Source of the DNA: Chersky-840 sp963848335 | GTDB taxonomy: Bacteria > Actinomycetota > Acidimicrobiia > Acidimicrobiales > UBA8190 | Direction of reading: 5' to 3' | Assembly (NCBI GenBank): GCA_963848335.1 | Contig: CAWKDD010000001.1 | Span: 1,914,327-1,978,326, forward strand | DNA: 64,000 nucleotides | Shown: positions 44,829 through 55,292 of the stretch, piece by piece | Layout: the number at the start of each line of letters is the position of its first letter | How positions within the stretch are numbered: position 1 is the first letter of the stretch | The notes under the pieces: model-generated | What the model was told of the DNA's origin: nothing | Database searches by the model: none | What the model saw: only the letters and a program-made list of their open reading frames with translations | Program-made: the position numbers and the translations under genes

Positions 44829-46368
44829 TCAGGGCTTCTTACAAGTGAAATTCGCGGCGTCGTCGGTGCTGCCGCTGCCTTTATAGGTCGCGATCTCGGG
44901 ATACGCGCACAGCGGGCGCGTGCGGACCGTCTTGCCGTCTTCGATGCGCGACGCGATCAGATCTCGCCCGGCGCTTTCCTGTGCTCCACCCAGGTCTGCA
45001 AAGCCGGGAACAGATCGAAATGGTCGGTGCCCTCGCCTCCGCCGCAATGGCCCATCCCCGGGACCATGTACAAGCGCACTGCGCTCATCGCGGATTTCGC
45101 GCCGATGGTCTTCACGACGTTGTTGTAGTAGTTGACCGCTTCGAGCGGAGGCACGCCCGCGTCGTTCCAGCCTCCCGAGAGCATCATCTTGCCGCCGCGC
45201 GCGACGAATTTCTTGATGTCGGGATCGATCGCGTTCACCGGCTGATTGCGCGGGCTTATCGGCCAGCGCCACGTCCGAATCAAAATTGATCGGCCGCGTT
45301 TTATAGTCCCAGTTCGGATCTTTGAACACGAAGTATTTGAGGAAATCCGTAGCGATGAAGATCGGCTGCATTGCCGGTGAGCTGTCCCCAGCCCAGTTCG
45401 CTGCCCGGATAGAGCGGCGGAATAAATCTGCTCGCCGGTGCGCGGATTCTTCGGTCCGGCATAAAGATTGCGCGCGGCTTCCACTTGCGGCGCGGTGAGG
45501 CAGGAATCGTTGTCGGCGCCTTTGCACTCGATCACCGCCGGATCGAACTTGCACGCGGGCGGATTCTCGATCACGCCATCCTTCACGCCGTCTTTGGCGT
45601 CGCAGGCGGCCAGCGCGGCCGCATGAATGGCGGGAAATTTCGCCGGCGGAATCACGCTCGCCGGCGTCCTTGTGCGTGGCCTGCCAGATCCACATCTGCG
45701 CGAACGTGTGATGCGTCAGATGCGCCGCGAACCCGCCCACCACCACGCCGTTATAATCCTCCGGATATTTCTGCGCTTCCTTGAGCGCCGCGATGCTGCC
45801 GCCGCCGCATTCGTCCATGTACGAATACTTGGGCGCGCTGCCGTAAAACGCGGCGATGGCGGCCTTGGCGGTGATGGTCATTTCATGCGCGGCGCGGTCG
45901 CCGAAGTCGACGATCTTTTCCGGATGATCGAGCGCGTAGCTCGATCCGCCTTCGTGGCCCGTGTTCTCGGCAGCCGCCGCGAAACCGCCATGCATCGCGG
46001 TCACGAGTGCCGCCGTAGCTCAAATTTCCGCCCAGTCCGCCGTTGCCGGTTCCGCGGAATCTTCCGTTCCAACCGGAGGCCGGCATCCAGACTTCGATCT
46101 TGATCTCCGAATCGCTGGTGGGCCGCGCGGTGGCGGCGACGCGGCAGAACTCGGGGACATCCTTGAAGTCCGGCGTGCGTGCGCCGGGGAAAGCCGGCTG
46201 CGCTCCAGCGGGTAGCTTGAATTGGCCGGCGGGAACGGCTTCAGCCAGCGTGATCGTAGTGTGCGGAATGTTCAGCGATGTGAGGCTTTCGCATGTGGCC
46301 GCTGCGAGTGGAAGCCCGGCGAATGCAATCATCAAAACTATTGATTTTGTGATCCTGGCGGTGATCAT
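44829..46368 (-). CDS. Tannase/feruloyl-esterase family protein (frameshifted)
   Basis: N-terminal signal peptide (MITARITKSIVLMIAFAGLPL), then CESLTSLNIPHTTITLAE, FCRVAATARPTSDSEIKIEVWMP and GWNGRF. The middle contains DECGGGSIAALKEAQKYPEDYNGV, where serine hydrolases of this family have the nucleophile (here GGGS rather than a clear GCSTGG). Near the C-terminus MVPGMGHCGGG supplies the His, and the chain ends FTCKKP. At least four frame changes occur. It would be a secreted esterase of plant phenolics. It overlaps the DoxX gene by 4 bp. Confidence 0.7.
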
Positions 46369-46793
46369 GCGCTGTACATTTTATCCTTTCGCAACCGCGC
46401 GTCGATGGAGAAGCGATTTGCCGAATGGTTCGCCAGCAAAAGATAATAGGCAATCGCATAAATCATCTGGATGCCCACCGTGTTCCAGTCGCTGCGCATA
46501 GCCGTGCCGAACACCAGCGCGGTGATCAGCAGCCCGCCGAGCGTCAGCGCCCAGCGAGTGAAGAGTCCGAGCGCGAGCAGCGCGCCCAGCACCACTTCGG
46601 CGAACGGGAGGACAACCAGGAACGCGTGCACCAGCCCCGCCGGCAGTGCTGTCTTGCTGAATTCCGCCGCCGTGGTGGTTGCGAAGGCTTCCGCGCCTGG
46701 CCCGAAGATGCGTCCGGCGCCGTGCACCAGGATATTGATGCCGAGCGTGAGTCGAAACACGAGATAGGCGAGCTGGCCATCGAGCCGCTCCAT
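46365..46793 (-). CDS. DoxX-family membrane protein
   Basis: 142 aa, intact. Four hydrophobic segments are visible: LVFRLTLGINILVHGAG, LVHAFLVVLPFAEVVLGALLALG, LTLGGLLITALVFG and MIYAIAYYLLL. The pattern matches DoxX-like proteins, quinone-related or redox-associated membrane proteins of unclear function. It overlaps the esterase start by 4 bp, indicating a small two-gene unit. Confidence 0.7.
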   Translation of the reverse strand: MERLDGQLAYLVFRLTLGINILVHGAGRIFGPGAEAFATTTAAEFSKTALPAGLVHAFLVVLPFAEVVLGALLALGLFTRWALTLGGLLITALVFGTAMRSDWNTVGIQMIYAIAYYLLLANHSANRFSIDARLRKDKMYSA

Positions 46794-46988
46794 GGCCCAC
46801 CAAGTATATGACAGTCATCTGAACTTGACTTCTCTTCGAGACGTGCACGATTCGGTGCAACCTGATCGGGGTAATTTCGTATCAATCCATGCTCAAGGTA
46901 TTTCTGGCCGAGAGACTGGCGCAAGAGCGGGCGAAGCGCGCAGCTCTTCCATCGAGAGAGGACGGGGGCGTCGGCGGCCGCCCGAGGC

Positions 46989-48092
46989 TCAGAAGCTGGA
47001 GTCCCAGGAGATGTTGAAGGTGCCGTGGTACGGCGACACTGTTGGGCAAGCGTTGGGGTTAGTCGTCAGGAGCAGCTTGGGGCCTCCCCAGGTCTGCTGC
47101 TGCCCCACGCAGTCGAGCCAGTAGGAGGCGGTGTCGTCGCTCATCTGCACGTCGTACACGGCCCCGTCCTTGAAGTTTTCGATGTCCGTGGCCCTCCCGC
47201 CGGACGTCAGCGTACCGTTGGAGAAGCCGGTCTGGGAGAAGTTCGCGAGCGGTACAAATTGGAAGCCGAAAGGCAGCTCGAAGCCCGGGCGCTCCATAAT
47301 CCATTCGGCGCTCGAGTCCAGGCACGTGGACGGGCTGCAGGACGCCTCCACCGAGAAGCTCTCCGCTGGGTGGGTGAAGTCGGTGAGCGACAGCGCGTAA
47401 TAGCCAGCCGGTGTGACGGTCACCGACGCGGTGATCTGGTCGCCGGGTTGCGGGCAGTCGACGTTCTCGTTGATGCAGGCCCGCGTGCCCTCCTCGATGG
47501 TGCCGGTCGGGAACATCTCGTACCAAACGTAGTAGTACTTGACCCCCTCGAAGCACTGTGTGGCAGTGCCCAGCTGCTCCACCGTCCCGTTGGTGACGCC
47601 GTCGATGCCGACCCACTGCACGTCGATTGTGTCTTGGTATTGGTAGACGCCGCCGGGGCACTGCACGCTCGGGGATCACCCACTCACCGCTGAACCGACG
47701 AGACTCTGGTCGAAGCCGCCCTCGACGTCGGTGTAGCCTGACCAGTTCACCGACGGCAGCGACGTGGCGCCTCCGCCGGGGGCCAGCGCCGCCGCGGTGC
47801 TGCGCATGAGCGGCCGGTGCGAGGACATTTTCTTGAGGAACGCGGCCCGCGCCCTCGCGACGGCCGACGCGTCGTGCTGTCCGGAGACGGGCGCGCCTGC
47901 GGGGACCGGGCCGGCAGCCAGCACTCCGGCCACCGCGACCCCGAGCAGCACCGTAACGACATCCATGAGCCGCCTGCTCCCTTTAGAGGGGCTGGATGAT
48001 CCGAAGACGTGCGCGTTCGAGAACGTGTGCGCAGCGCGCCCGAGCGGAATCCTGATCTTGTTGAATGACTTCATGTTAATCCCCTTCCACAA
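46989..48092 (-). pseudogene. G1 peptidase (eqolisin)-like gene interrupted by one TGA
   Basis: N-terminal signal-like segment (VVTVLLGVAVAGVLAAG), pro-region and NWSGY, the conserved start of eqolisins. Later come QWVGIDG, YYVWYEMFP (with the catalytic Glu-type site region), PGDQITASV and AEWIMERP. The two halves, 47679-48092 and 46989-47675, are in the same frame separated by a single TGA at 47676-47678 (VSG-stop-SPSVQC). A Trp is expected at or near this place, and TGG to TGA would explain it. No other gene here shows in-frame TGA, so this is a nonsense change or read error rather than recoding. Confidence 0.7.
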
Positions 48093-48385
48093 CCAGCGAT
48101 TCGAAATAGGCTACCGCTGCAGGGACCTTCGAAGAGTGTCCGAAGGTCAAAGGACACCTAAGCAGCTACATGGGAAGCAAGTATAAGCGACGAATGTCCC
48201 GGATGTCTTAGTGGGTACCGGAGACAGTGTCGTTAGTATGTGATTTGTCCGGTCGAGGTAACAAGTGATCTGCCCGCTTTGAAAAAGCGGTGGAGGACTC
48301 TGGAGGTTGAACACCTCACAGCAGTGCTTCGCGGTGGAAACGGAGCGGATGATGAAATTACAAGAGGAAGCGCGACGTTCGTCCC

Positions 48386-50827
48386 TTACTCGAACCGCAG
48401 CGCCGACATCGGATCGATGGATGACGCGCGGCGCGCGGGCACTAAACACGCGGCGGCCGCGGCCGCGGCCAGGAGCACGACGCCCGCAGCGAATAAACCC
48501 CAACCGCCGAATGTCTGTGAATCCCCGCTGGCGAGCAGATGCGCGGCCAGCACACGCGATAACGCAAGACTTGCGGCAACGCCGATCCCGAGGCCGCATC
48601 CCACCGTGATCGCTGTCGAGCTGAGGACCAACCGCAGCACATCTCCCGGCTGCGCGCCCAGCGCCATGCGAATGCCGAACTCATTAGTCCGCTGCGCCAC
48701 CACGTGCGAAACCACACTGTACAGGCCGAATGCCGCGAGCGCCAGCGCCAGAATCGCAAACGCGGCGAGCAGAATCATGGACAGCCGCGCCCCAACGAAC
48801 TCGGGCTGGTTGGTGATCCACTGATCCAGATTCCGCACCTGCCCATTCACCTGCTGATCCGGGTCTACCTCGTGCACCTTGGCGCGCACGGCCCGCAGAA
48901 TCGCCAACGGCTCGCCGCGCGGGCGCACCAGGATCTGTGTCCACATGATCATATTCACTGAATAAGGAATGTAGATCGCCGGCTTGACCGGTTTCCCGAT
49001 GCCGTCGTCACGTACATCGGACACCACGCCAATAATCTGCATCCTGCTATCGCTCTGCGGCACCGTCACCTGATAGCGCGAATCCGGCTTCAGCTCCGCC
49101 ACGCGAATTTGTTGCCCTAGCGCATCGCCCCGCGGCCAATAGCGCTGCGCCAGTGTCCGGTTCACCAGCGCCAGACGCGATCCTCGCATCACTTCGCCGT
49201 GCGTCCAGAGCCGGCCGGACGCCAAAGGAATGTGCAGCACCGAAAAATATTGCGGATCGACAAAGTTCAGGCGCGTTGCCTGGTCTTGCACCTGGGATTG
49301 GCCGAAGATCTCGAAACGCGTGTTCCATCCGTTGGAGGGCGGCGTCGCATTGGTGGATATTCCCGCTGCCACTACGCCGTTGAGGCTCGCGACGTGTTCG
49401 CGAAGCTGCTCGAAATACTGCACCCGGTTGGCCCATTGCATGTGCGTGTTGTCATGGACCGGGATGCCGACCGACATCGTGTGGTGGGGATCGTATCCCA
49501 AATCGGCGTGCATCAGCCGCACGAACGACGCGATCGCCTGCCCGGCGCCGGTGAGCAAAATCAGAGTCAACGCAACCTGCGCCATCACCAACAACCCGTG
49601 TGTTCGCCTGCCGGCGCGCCCGCTCGTAGCCCGCCTGGATCCGGACATCGATTGCGCCAAGCCCGCACGCGAAAGTTGCAGCGCGGGAGAAATGCCGAAA
49701 AACACGCCCGTGGCGATTGCAATCGCTGCGCTGAAGAGCAGCACCACCATATTGATCCCGATGGCCGCTTCGCTCGGAAAATCATCCGGGGGCAGCCACA
49801 TCGCGATCAGCTTTACGAGCAGGAAGGCCAGCAAAACGCCCCCGATAGCGCCGCACAACGAAAGCGCCAGGGATTCGCTGAGCAACAATCGCACGATGCG
49901 CGCCCGGCTTGCGCCAACCGAGGCTCTCACCGCCAGTTCCTGAGTGCGTGAGGCGCCGCGCGCCAGCAGCAGAATGGATACATTCGCGCAGCCGATCAGC
50001 AGCATGAGAGCCACGCCCGCGAACAGCAGCGTCAGCGTGCCTCCCATGCGCCTCTGGACCCAATCGTTCAGGTCTTGAATTCGTACCCGAAATCCGGGGG
50101 GAAAACGGTTGGGAGTTTCCCTGGCGAATTGTTCGAACAGCGGCTGCAGCTCGGCTTCCGCCGTTTTCCTGCTGACGCCCGCCCGCAGCTTGATCGACGA
50201 TCCGTAAGTGGGCCCGCGCGATGCGTCCAGCTTCAGCGGCAAGTACACTTCTCCGCCTTGCCAGGTAAATCGCGGCGGCATCACCCCCACGATGGTGTAC
50301 GGCTTGTGAACCAGCCGCAGCGTTCGTCCCAAAACGTCCGGGCGGCCGTTGTAATAGCGCTGCCAGAACTTATAGCCGAGGACAATCACGGACTCCGGAT
50401 CGCGTCCTTCCGGCGCGTCGGAAGGAAGCAGCGTACGGCCCAGGAGCGCCGGCATACCCAGTTGCGCCATGGCGTCGGGCGTTAAATAAGTTGCCTCGAC
50501 ATCTTGCGGCAGGTCGCCATCCGCTGTGGTGAGGGACCAGCCGTCGAGTGCCATAACACTTTCGAGACCGTGGACCTGGCGAAGCTGTTCAAATTCGCGC
50601 GCCGACAGTCCTAATCCACGATTGGTGCCGGACTTATCCACGATCTGCAGATAGCCCAAGCGCGCGGCATCTTTATATGGGTACGGATTCAGGAGTATGG
50701 CGTAGACCACACTAAACACCGCGGTGGTCGCGCCGATTCCCAGCATCAGTGAAACGATCGCCGTCGCGGCAAAACCGGGACTCTTGCGAAACTGCCGGAA
50801 CGCGAAAACCACATCCTGGCGGAGCAT
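48386..50827 (-). CDS. ADOP-type ABC transporter permease (MacB-PCD/FtsX-like)
   Basis: 813 aa, intact. The N-terminus DVVFAFRQFRKSPGFAATAI, the MacB-PCD periplasmic domain (WQRYYNGRPDVLGRTL, PYTIVGVMPPRF), FtsX-type membrane segments (LTLLFAGVALMLLIGCANV; LAVRASVGASRARIVRLLL), and a second duplicated core with FGLYSVVSHVVAQRTNEFGIRMALGA. This double permease without its own ATPase is the Acidobacterial duplicated orphan permease type. The transported compound is unknown. No ATPase gene adjoins it. Confidence 0.88.
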   Translation of the reverse strand: MLRQDVVFAFRQFRKSPGFAATAIVSLMLGIGATTAVFSVVYAILLNPYPYKDAARLGYLQIVDKSGTNRGLGLSAREFEQLRQVHGLESVMALDGWSLTTADGDLPQDVEATYLTPDAMAQLGMPALLGRTLLPSDAPEGRDPESVIVLGYKFWQRYYNGRPDVLGRTLRLVHKPYTIVGVMPPRFTWQGGEVYLPLKLDASRGPTYGSSIKLRAGVSRKTAEAELQPLFEQFARETPNRFPPGFRVRIQDLNDWVQRRMGGTLTLLFAGVALMLLIGCANVSILLLARGASRTQELAVRASVGASRARIVRLLLSESLALSLCGAIGGVLLAFLLVKLIAMWLPPDDFPSEAAIGINMVVLLFSAAIAIATGVFFGISPALQLSRAGLAQSMSGSRRATSGRAGRRTHGLLVMAQVALTLILLTGAGQAIASFVRLMHADLGYDPHHTMSVGIPVHDNTHMQWANRVQYFEQLREHVASLNGVVAAGISTNATPPSNGWNTRFEIFGQSQVQDQATRLNFVDPQYFSVLHIPLASGRLWTHGEVMRGSRLALVNRTLAQRYWPRGDALGQQIRVAELKPDSRYQVTVPQSDSRMQIIGVVSDVRDDGIGKPVKPAIYIPYSVNMIMWTQILVRPRGEPLAILRAVRAKVHEVDPDQQVNGQVRNLDQWITNQPEFVGARLSMILLAAFAILALALAAFGLYSVVSHVVAQRTNEFGIRMALGAQPGDVLRLVLSSTAITVGCGLGIGVAASLALSRVLAAHLLASGDSQTFGGWGLFAAGVVLLAAAAAAACLVPARRASSIDPMSALRFE

Positions 50828-50887
50828 CGTCGCTCACTTATGACGTTCGAATTCCGTTTTCGTTCGGGCTTTTTTGGAAATGGGCGC

Positions 50888-51954
50888 CTATCCGGCTGCC
50901 TGCCGCCGGTACACGGCCGGCGAAACCCCCACCTGCCGGATGAACCAGTGCGACAGGTGGCTCTGCGAAGAAAAGCCCGACGACAGCGCCACGTCCACCA
51001 CCGGCAAATCGGTGTTGCGCAGCAGCTCCTTGGCGCGCTCGATGCGCCGCGCCAGCACGTATTGATGCGGCGATTGCCCGACGGCGCTCTTGAACGCGCG
51101 CGCCAGATACAGCGGGCTGATGTCCACTTCCGCGGCCATGGCTTGCAGGCTCAGATCGCCTTCCAGATTGTCCTCGATGAATTCGATCACCCGCCGCATT
51201 TTCCAACCGGCCAGCGGCTTGGCGGGAAGAATGCGCACCGGCCGCGAGCGCGAGGAATGCGTGCGCGCCAGATGCACGGCCATCATTTGCGCGATGGTGT
51301 CGATGTACAGCCCGTCCTCGGCAGCTGCCGTCGCGCAGCGCGTTGGTGATGGCGATGGCGAGCTGCTCCAGCAGCGGGTCCAGAATCGCAAAGCGCGGCA
51401 CCAGCTCGGCGCCCGAGCTGTCGCAGCCATAGATCTCGCTCACCGCCGCTTCATAAACCGATTGGCGCAGGTAAACCTGGAGGATTTCCGGGTGCCCGGA
51501 GTGCTGCCATTGCGTGGTGGCTTCGCCCGGGCGTCAGGCAAATGCGGCGCGGTCCGATGAGCGCGGTTTCGCGCGCGGCGCCCTCGATTTTGCGCGTCAC
51601 CTGCGTCGGCCGGCTCAAATGATAGATCAACGACGGATGGCGGATGGGCCGCTCGATGGCATGGAACGGAGCTTCTTCCAGAATCGCGGCGTGCAGCGAC
51701 CGCCAGCCGGCGTCCTGGCTGTGGGCGATCAGGCGGTTGCCGGAGCGCAGCACGCGGCCGTGGGTTTCGCGAGCGGTGAAAACGGAGTTGGGCGGGACGA
51801 TCACGGTATCGCATCCCGACCGGTCGGGCACGTCTATCGTTGTGGCTCCATTGTACATCAGGGGGTACGGTTCCAGCATCCGGCCGTTTCCGTTGAGAAT
51901 TTGGTCTGTCCGCAGTACACTGAATGACAGAACGGTCGAGCGCGGAGAATGCAC
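50888..51954 (-). CDS. AraC-family transcriptional regulator (frameshifted)
   Basis: The C-terminal AraC DNA-binding domain is clear: VIEFIEDNLEGDLSLQAMAAEV, LYLARAFKSAVGQSPHQYV, RRIERAKELLRNTD, and SGFSSQSHLSHWFIRQVGVSP, ending at 50888. An upstream frame (51451-51954) gives the effector-binding N-terminal part (MHSPRSTVLSFSVLRTD). At least two indels (about 51,325 and 51,530) are needed. Likely a local activator; it lies upstream of the ADOP permease gene, separated by 60 bp. Confidence 0.7.
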
Positions 51955-52108
51955 TCAAGTCTTGACGAAAGCCTGCCGATAACTCATAATGTGGGAACGG
52001 TTTGCGATCAGAGCTGTGAAGTGACGGTTCGTCCGGGCGAGGAGCCCTGGCGATAGATGCCAGGTAAAGCCGTGTAACGTAGTAGATTCTAGTAAGTACC
52101 CCTATTCT

Positions 52109-53329
52109 ATGCACCAGCGCCTTTTCGTGTCTTCATTTCTGTCGCACTCCTTACTGGCTCAGCCTTTGGAACTCACTACCACCCGCAAGAAGCGCCACCG
52201 GGATCGTCCGCAACACCGTCGCGGCGCCAAGGTGCGCCGGTCTCCTATACGCCGACGGCTTCTACCGCCGCCGGGACTGACGTCAGACGCGCGCTCCGCC
52301 ACTCCATCTCGAGAAGGCGGACCGTCGCCAGCCCCTGGACCTGCCCCACCTTCGCGGACTCCACGGTCGGCGATCTGGTGGATGGCGAGGATTTGATGGC
52401 TCGCCGGGCGGCGGTGCAGGCCTTGGGCCGTACAACGGCGCGGTCATCGTCGCCGATCCCAACACGGCCGCATTCTCACGGTGGTCAATCAGAAGCTGGC
52501 TTATCAGGGCGCGTACGAGCCCTGCTCCACCATCAAGATTGTCGCGGCGCTGGCAGGTTTGAGCGAAGGCATCATCAGTCAGGAGAACGCGCTTCGGCTG
52601 ACGCAAGCCGCATCCGTGGATTTGACGGAAGCGCTGGCGCGTTCCAACAACGCCTATTTCGCTTCGGTGGGCGAAAAGCTGGGATACGACAGGATCGTGC
52701 AGTACGGCGCAGATGTTCGGGTCTGGGCGAAAAGGCCGGATTGAACATCGATGCCGAGCAGCCGGGCTTGATCGCCGACGCGCCGCCCGCCGACGGCCTC
52801 GGGATGATGACCAGCTTCGGCGAGGGCTTTTCGATGACGCCGCATGGAGCTCACCGCGCATCGTCTCGGCGGTGGCCAACGGCGGAACGCTCTATTATCT
52901 GCAGCACCCCGGTTCGCAGGCCGAAATCGATCAGTTTGTTCCGCAGGTGAAGCGCCAGCTCAACATCGCCCCGTGGCTCACGGACATCAAGCCGGGCATG
53001 GTGGGAGCGGTGGAATACGGCACCGCGCGCCGCGCCGGCTACAGCGCCAGCGAGCCGATTTTCGGCAAGACCGGCACCTGCACCGACAACCGCACGCCCA
53101 CGCACCTGGGCTGGTTCGGCTCCTACAACGAAATCGCGCGGCCGCAAGCTGGTGGTGGTGGTTCTGCTCACCGGCGGACATGCCGTGAGCGGTCCGGTCG
53201 CCTCCGGCGTCGCGGGCGCGGTCTACAAGAATCTGTCGGACCAGAATTATTTCGCGCAGGCGCTGCCGCAGACTGTCGCCCACGGCGCTGATTTCGCAAC
53301 CACTCCTACTAACTCACAGCGGCGCTTAG
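52109..53329 (+). CDS. Penicillin-binding protein transpeptidase (frameshifted)
   Basis: The ATG at 52109 starts a signal-like N-terminus. The transpeptidase domain shows the SxxK motif CSTIK, SNN (RSNNAYF) and KTG (FGKTGTCTD), so all three active-site motifs of PBPs and class D-type enzymes remain. The middle has LGMMTSFGEGFSMTPMELT. At least four frame changes are needed; the end at the TAG near 53329 is tentative because the last frame runs on. Peptidoglycan cross-linking (D,D-transpeptidase) is the probable role. Confidence 0.65.
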
Positions 53330-54034
53330 AAATACTCTCTGAGATCCTCGAATCGCTTCCACCTTCAGCAGCCGTCCGGGCCCTCCCGCAATTCCGCGCG
53401 CTCCAGCGTCCAGGTGCGCTCGTGCGGCACGAACACCGCGTGAATGCCCGCTTCGAGCGCCGGATTGATGTCCGATTTCGGCGAGTTCCCGATCATCCAG
53501 GTGTGCGCCGGATCGAGCTCGCGCTCGCGAATCAGCGCCGCGTAGGACGCGCGCGTCCTTCTCCTTCACGATCGCGGTGTGGCCGAAGTAGATCGCCAGG
53601 CCCGAACGATCCAGCTTCAGCTTCTGCTCCTCGGGATCGCCTTTGGTGAACAGCGTCAGGCTCGTGCCGCTCCGCCAGGTACTCCAGCGTCTCCTCCACG
53701 CCCGCGATAATTTCGATGGGATGATCGCAGGATCTGCTCGGTGAAGCTCATGATGCGCGCGCAGATCGTCCGGCGCCACCTCGCGCTCCACCAGCTTGTG
53801 ATAGCACTCGGTCAGGTTGCGCGCGAAATTCGCCGTTCCGTAGCCGTGCGTCTTGCTGTTGACGATTTCGATCTCGTCCAGCACGGCGCGCACCTCGGCC
53901 GGCGCCAAGCGCGGAGTGCGCGAGAAAATCGCAGAAATCGTCGAACGCGCGCTCGAAGTAGATATTGTTTTCCCAGAGCGTGTCGTCGGCGTCGACGATC
54001 AGATTTTGCGTCGCTTCGCGGGATCGCCGGTCAC
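53326..54034 (-). CDS. HAD-superfamily hydrolase (frameshifted)
   Basis: Motif I is NLIVDADDTLWENNIYFERAF (read in pieces), with DADDT carrying the nucleophile Asp and general acid. LTLFTKGDPEEQ is motif II-like and the end EDLREYF is restored by one deletion. GTG at 54034 (VTGDPAKRRK) is the likely start with a +1 shift before NLIVD. Indels are numerous. Phosphatase activity is inferred; the substrate is not identifiable. It is convergent with the PBP gene. Confidence 0.6.
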
Positions 54035-54061
54035 GCCCCGAGCGTCCCCTTGGCGTGTCCG

Positions 54062-54665
54062 TTAGTGGGCGCCACGGCGCGCGCGTGCTGGATCTGCCGC
54101 TGCCGCGAATTGATAGCTGGGGAAGAACTCGGCCAGCCGCCGCATGCGATCCGCTTCCGACCGCGTGGCCAGCAGAATCTGGCGGAAATCGAGATCCGGC
54201 ACCACTTGCGCCAGTTGAAAACTGAGCTGCGGATCGCTCATCTCCGGCTCGTGCAGCGGCTTCGGAATCCTCGAGCGCGCGCAGATCGTTGTAGGAATCG
54301 ATCACGCGCTTGCGCACTTCCGGCGGGATCGGGTCGCGCGGCTTCATCGTCGAAGTATTCCACCGCGCCGCGCAGGTACGGCTTTTCGTCGTTCAGCAGA
54401 ATGATCTCGAAACGCCGGCGGCCCAGGCGTGATCAGATCCATGCGCCCGTCGGGATATTTCTTCAGGACTTTTTCCACCGTCGCCGTGCAGCCCGTATTC
54501 ACGATGCCTTTTTCGCCGGCCAGCACCACGCCGAACTCGGAGTGGCCGCGCTGCACGTCGGCGATCATCTGCTTGTAGCGCTCCTCGAAAATGTGCAAGC
54601 GGCAGCGGGGTCCTGGGAAACAGAACCACTTGGAGCGGAAAAAGCGGCAACAGCTCTTCCTGCAT
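54062..54665 (-). CDS. LON-substrate-binding-domain protein (frameshifted)
   Basis: Start at the ATG 54665: MQEELLPLFPLQVVLFPRTP, then HIFEERYKQMIADVQRG, FGVVLAGEKG and ILLNDEKPYLRGAVEYFDD in another frame. This is the N-terminal LON domain without ATPase or protease domains, a stand-alone protein of about 200 aa common in Acidobacteria and Proteobacteria. The C-terminus reads LAEFFPSYQFAAAADP before a stop at 54062-54064. Several indels. Function is probably protein binding. Confidence 0.65.
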
Positions 54666-54755
54666 GTGTACTATTATGCGGCTTGCATGCGCCACAGTTG
54701 CACGCGTGAACGCGGAAGCTGTGGGACCATTCGTTACGCGGACGTTAGTTGCACC

Positions 54756-55287
54756 ATGCTGCTGAAGCTCAAACGCACGCCCGGTCTTTATCTGGTCGGA
54801 TTCATGGGATCCGGAAAATCGGCCGTCGGCCGCCTGCTCGCCGACGAACTCGGCTGGTCACTTCGCCGACATCGACGAAGATATCGAGAAGGCGCAAGGC
54901 GTTTCGATCGCCGAAATTTTCGACCGGCGCGGCGAGCAGGAATTCCGGGCAGATGGAGCGTGAGGCGGTCCGCAAGCGCGTGCGCGAGGTCGAATGCGGC
55001 AGGCCGATGGTGCTGGCGCTGGGCGGCGGCGCGTTCGTCGATCCGGAGAATCGAAAGCTGCTCGAAGAGCGCGGCGTCACCATCTGGCTGGATTGTCCCT
55101 TCCCGCGCATCTGCGCGCGCATGGACGGCGCAGATCGCACCGGCCGCTGGCGCGCGATCCCGAAAAATTCCGCCAGCTCTACGACGACCGCCAGGACGCC
55201 TACCGCAAGGCCGAGTATCGGATCGAAGCCGACACCGACGATCCCGCCGCGATCGTGGCGGAGATTTTGAAGCTCCCGATTTTCTAG
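54756..55287 (+). CDS. aroK: Shikimate kinase (frameshifted)
   Basis: Phosphorylates shikimate in aromatic amino acid synthesis. The ATG at 54756 gives the P-loop GFMGSGKSAVGRLLADEL; the next frame has FADIDEDIEKAQG (substrate Asp), IFDRRGEQEFR, LALGGGAFVDPENR (Gly-rich), and the last frame RPLARDPEKFRQLYDDRQ with EADTDDPAAIV, ending at 55287. At least three indels fall in about 530 bp. Complete active-site motifs suggest the gene is real and the breaks are errors. Confidence 0.75.
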
Positions 55288-55292
55288 CGTCG

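Noticed and set aside
47676..47678. TGA read as Trp or selenocysteine
   Set aside because: All other genes use TGA as a normal stop and no SECIS-like hairpin is evident after it; a nonsense or read error is simpler.
52010..52108. Sequence between AraC and PBP genes as a tRNA
   Set aside because: It contains some paired stretches (CCCTGGCGATAGATGCCAGG) but no cloverleaf or T-loop consensus.
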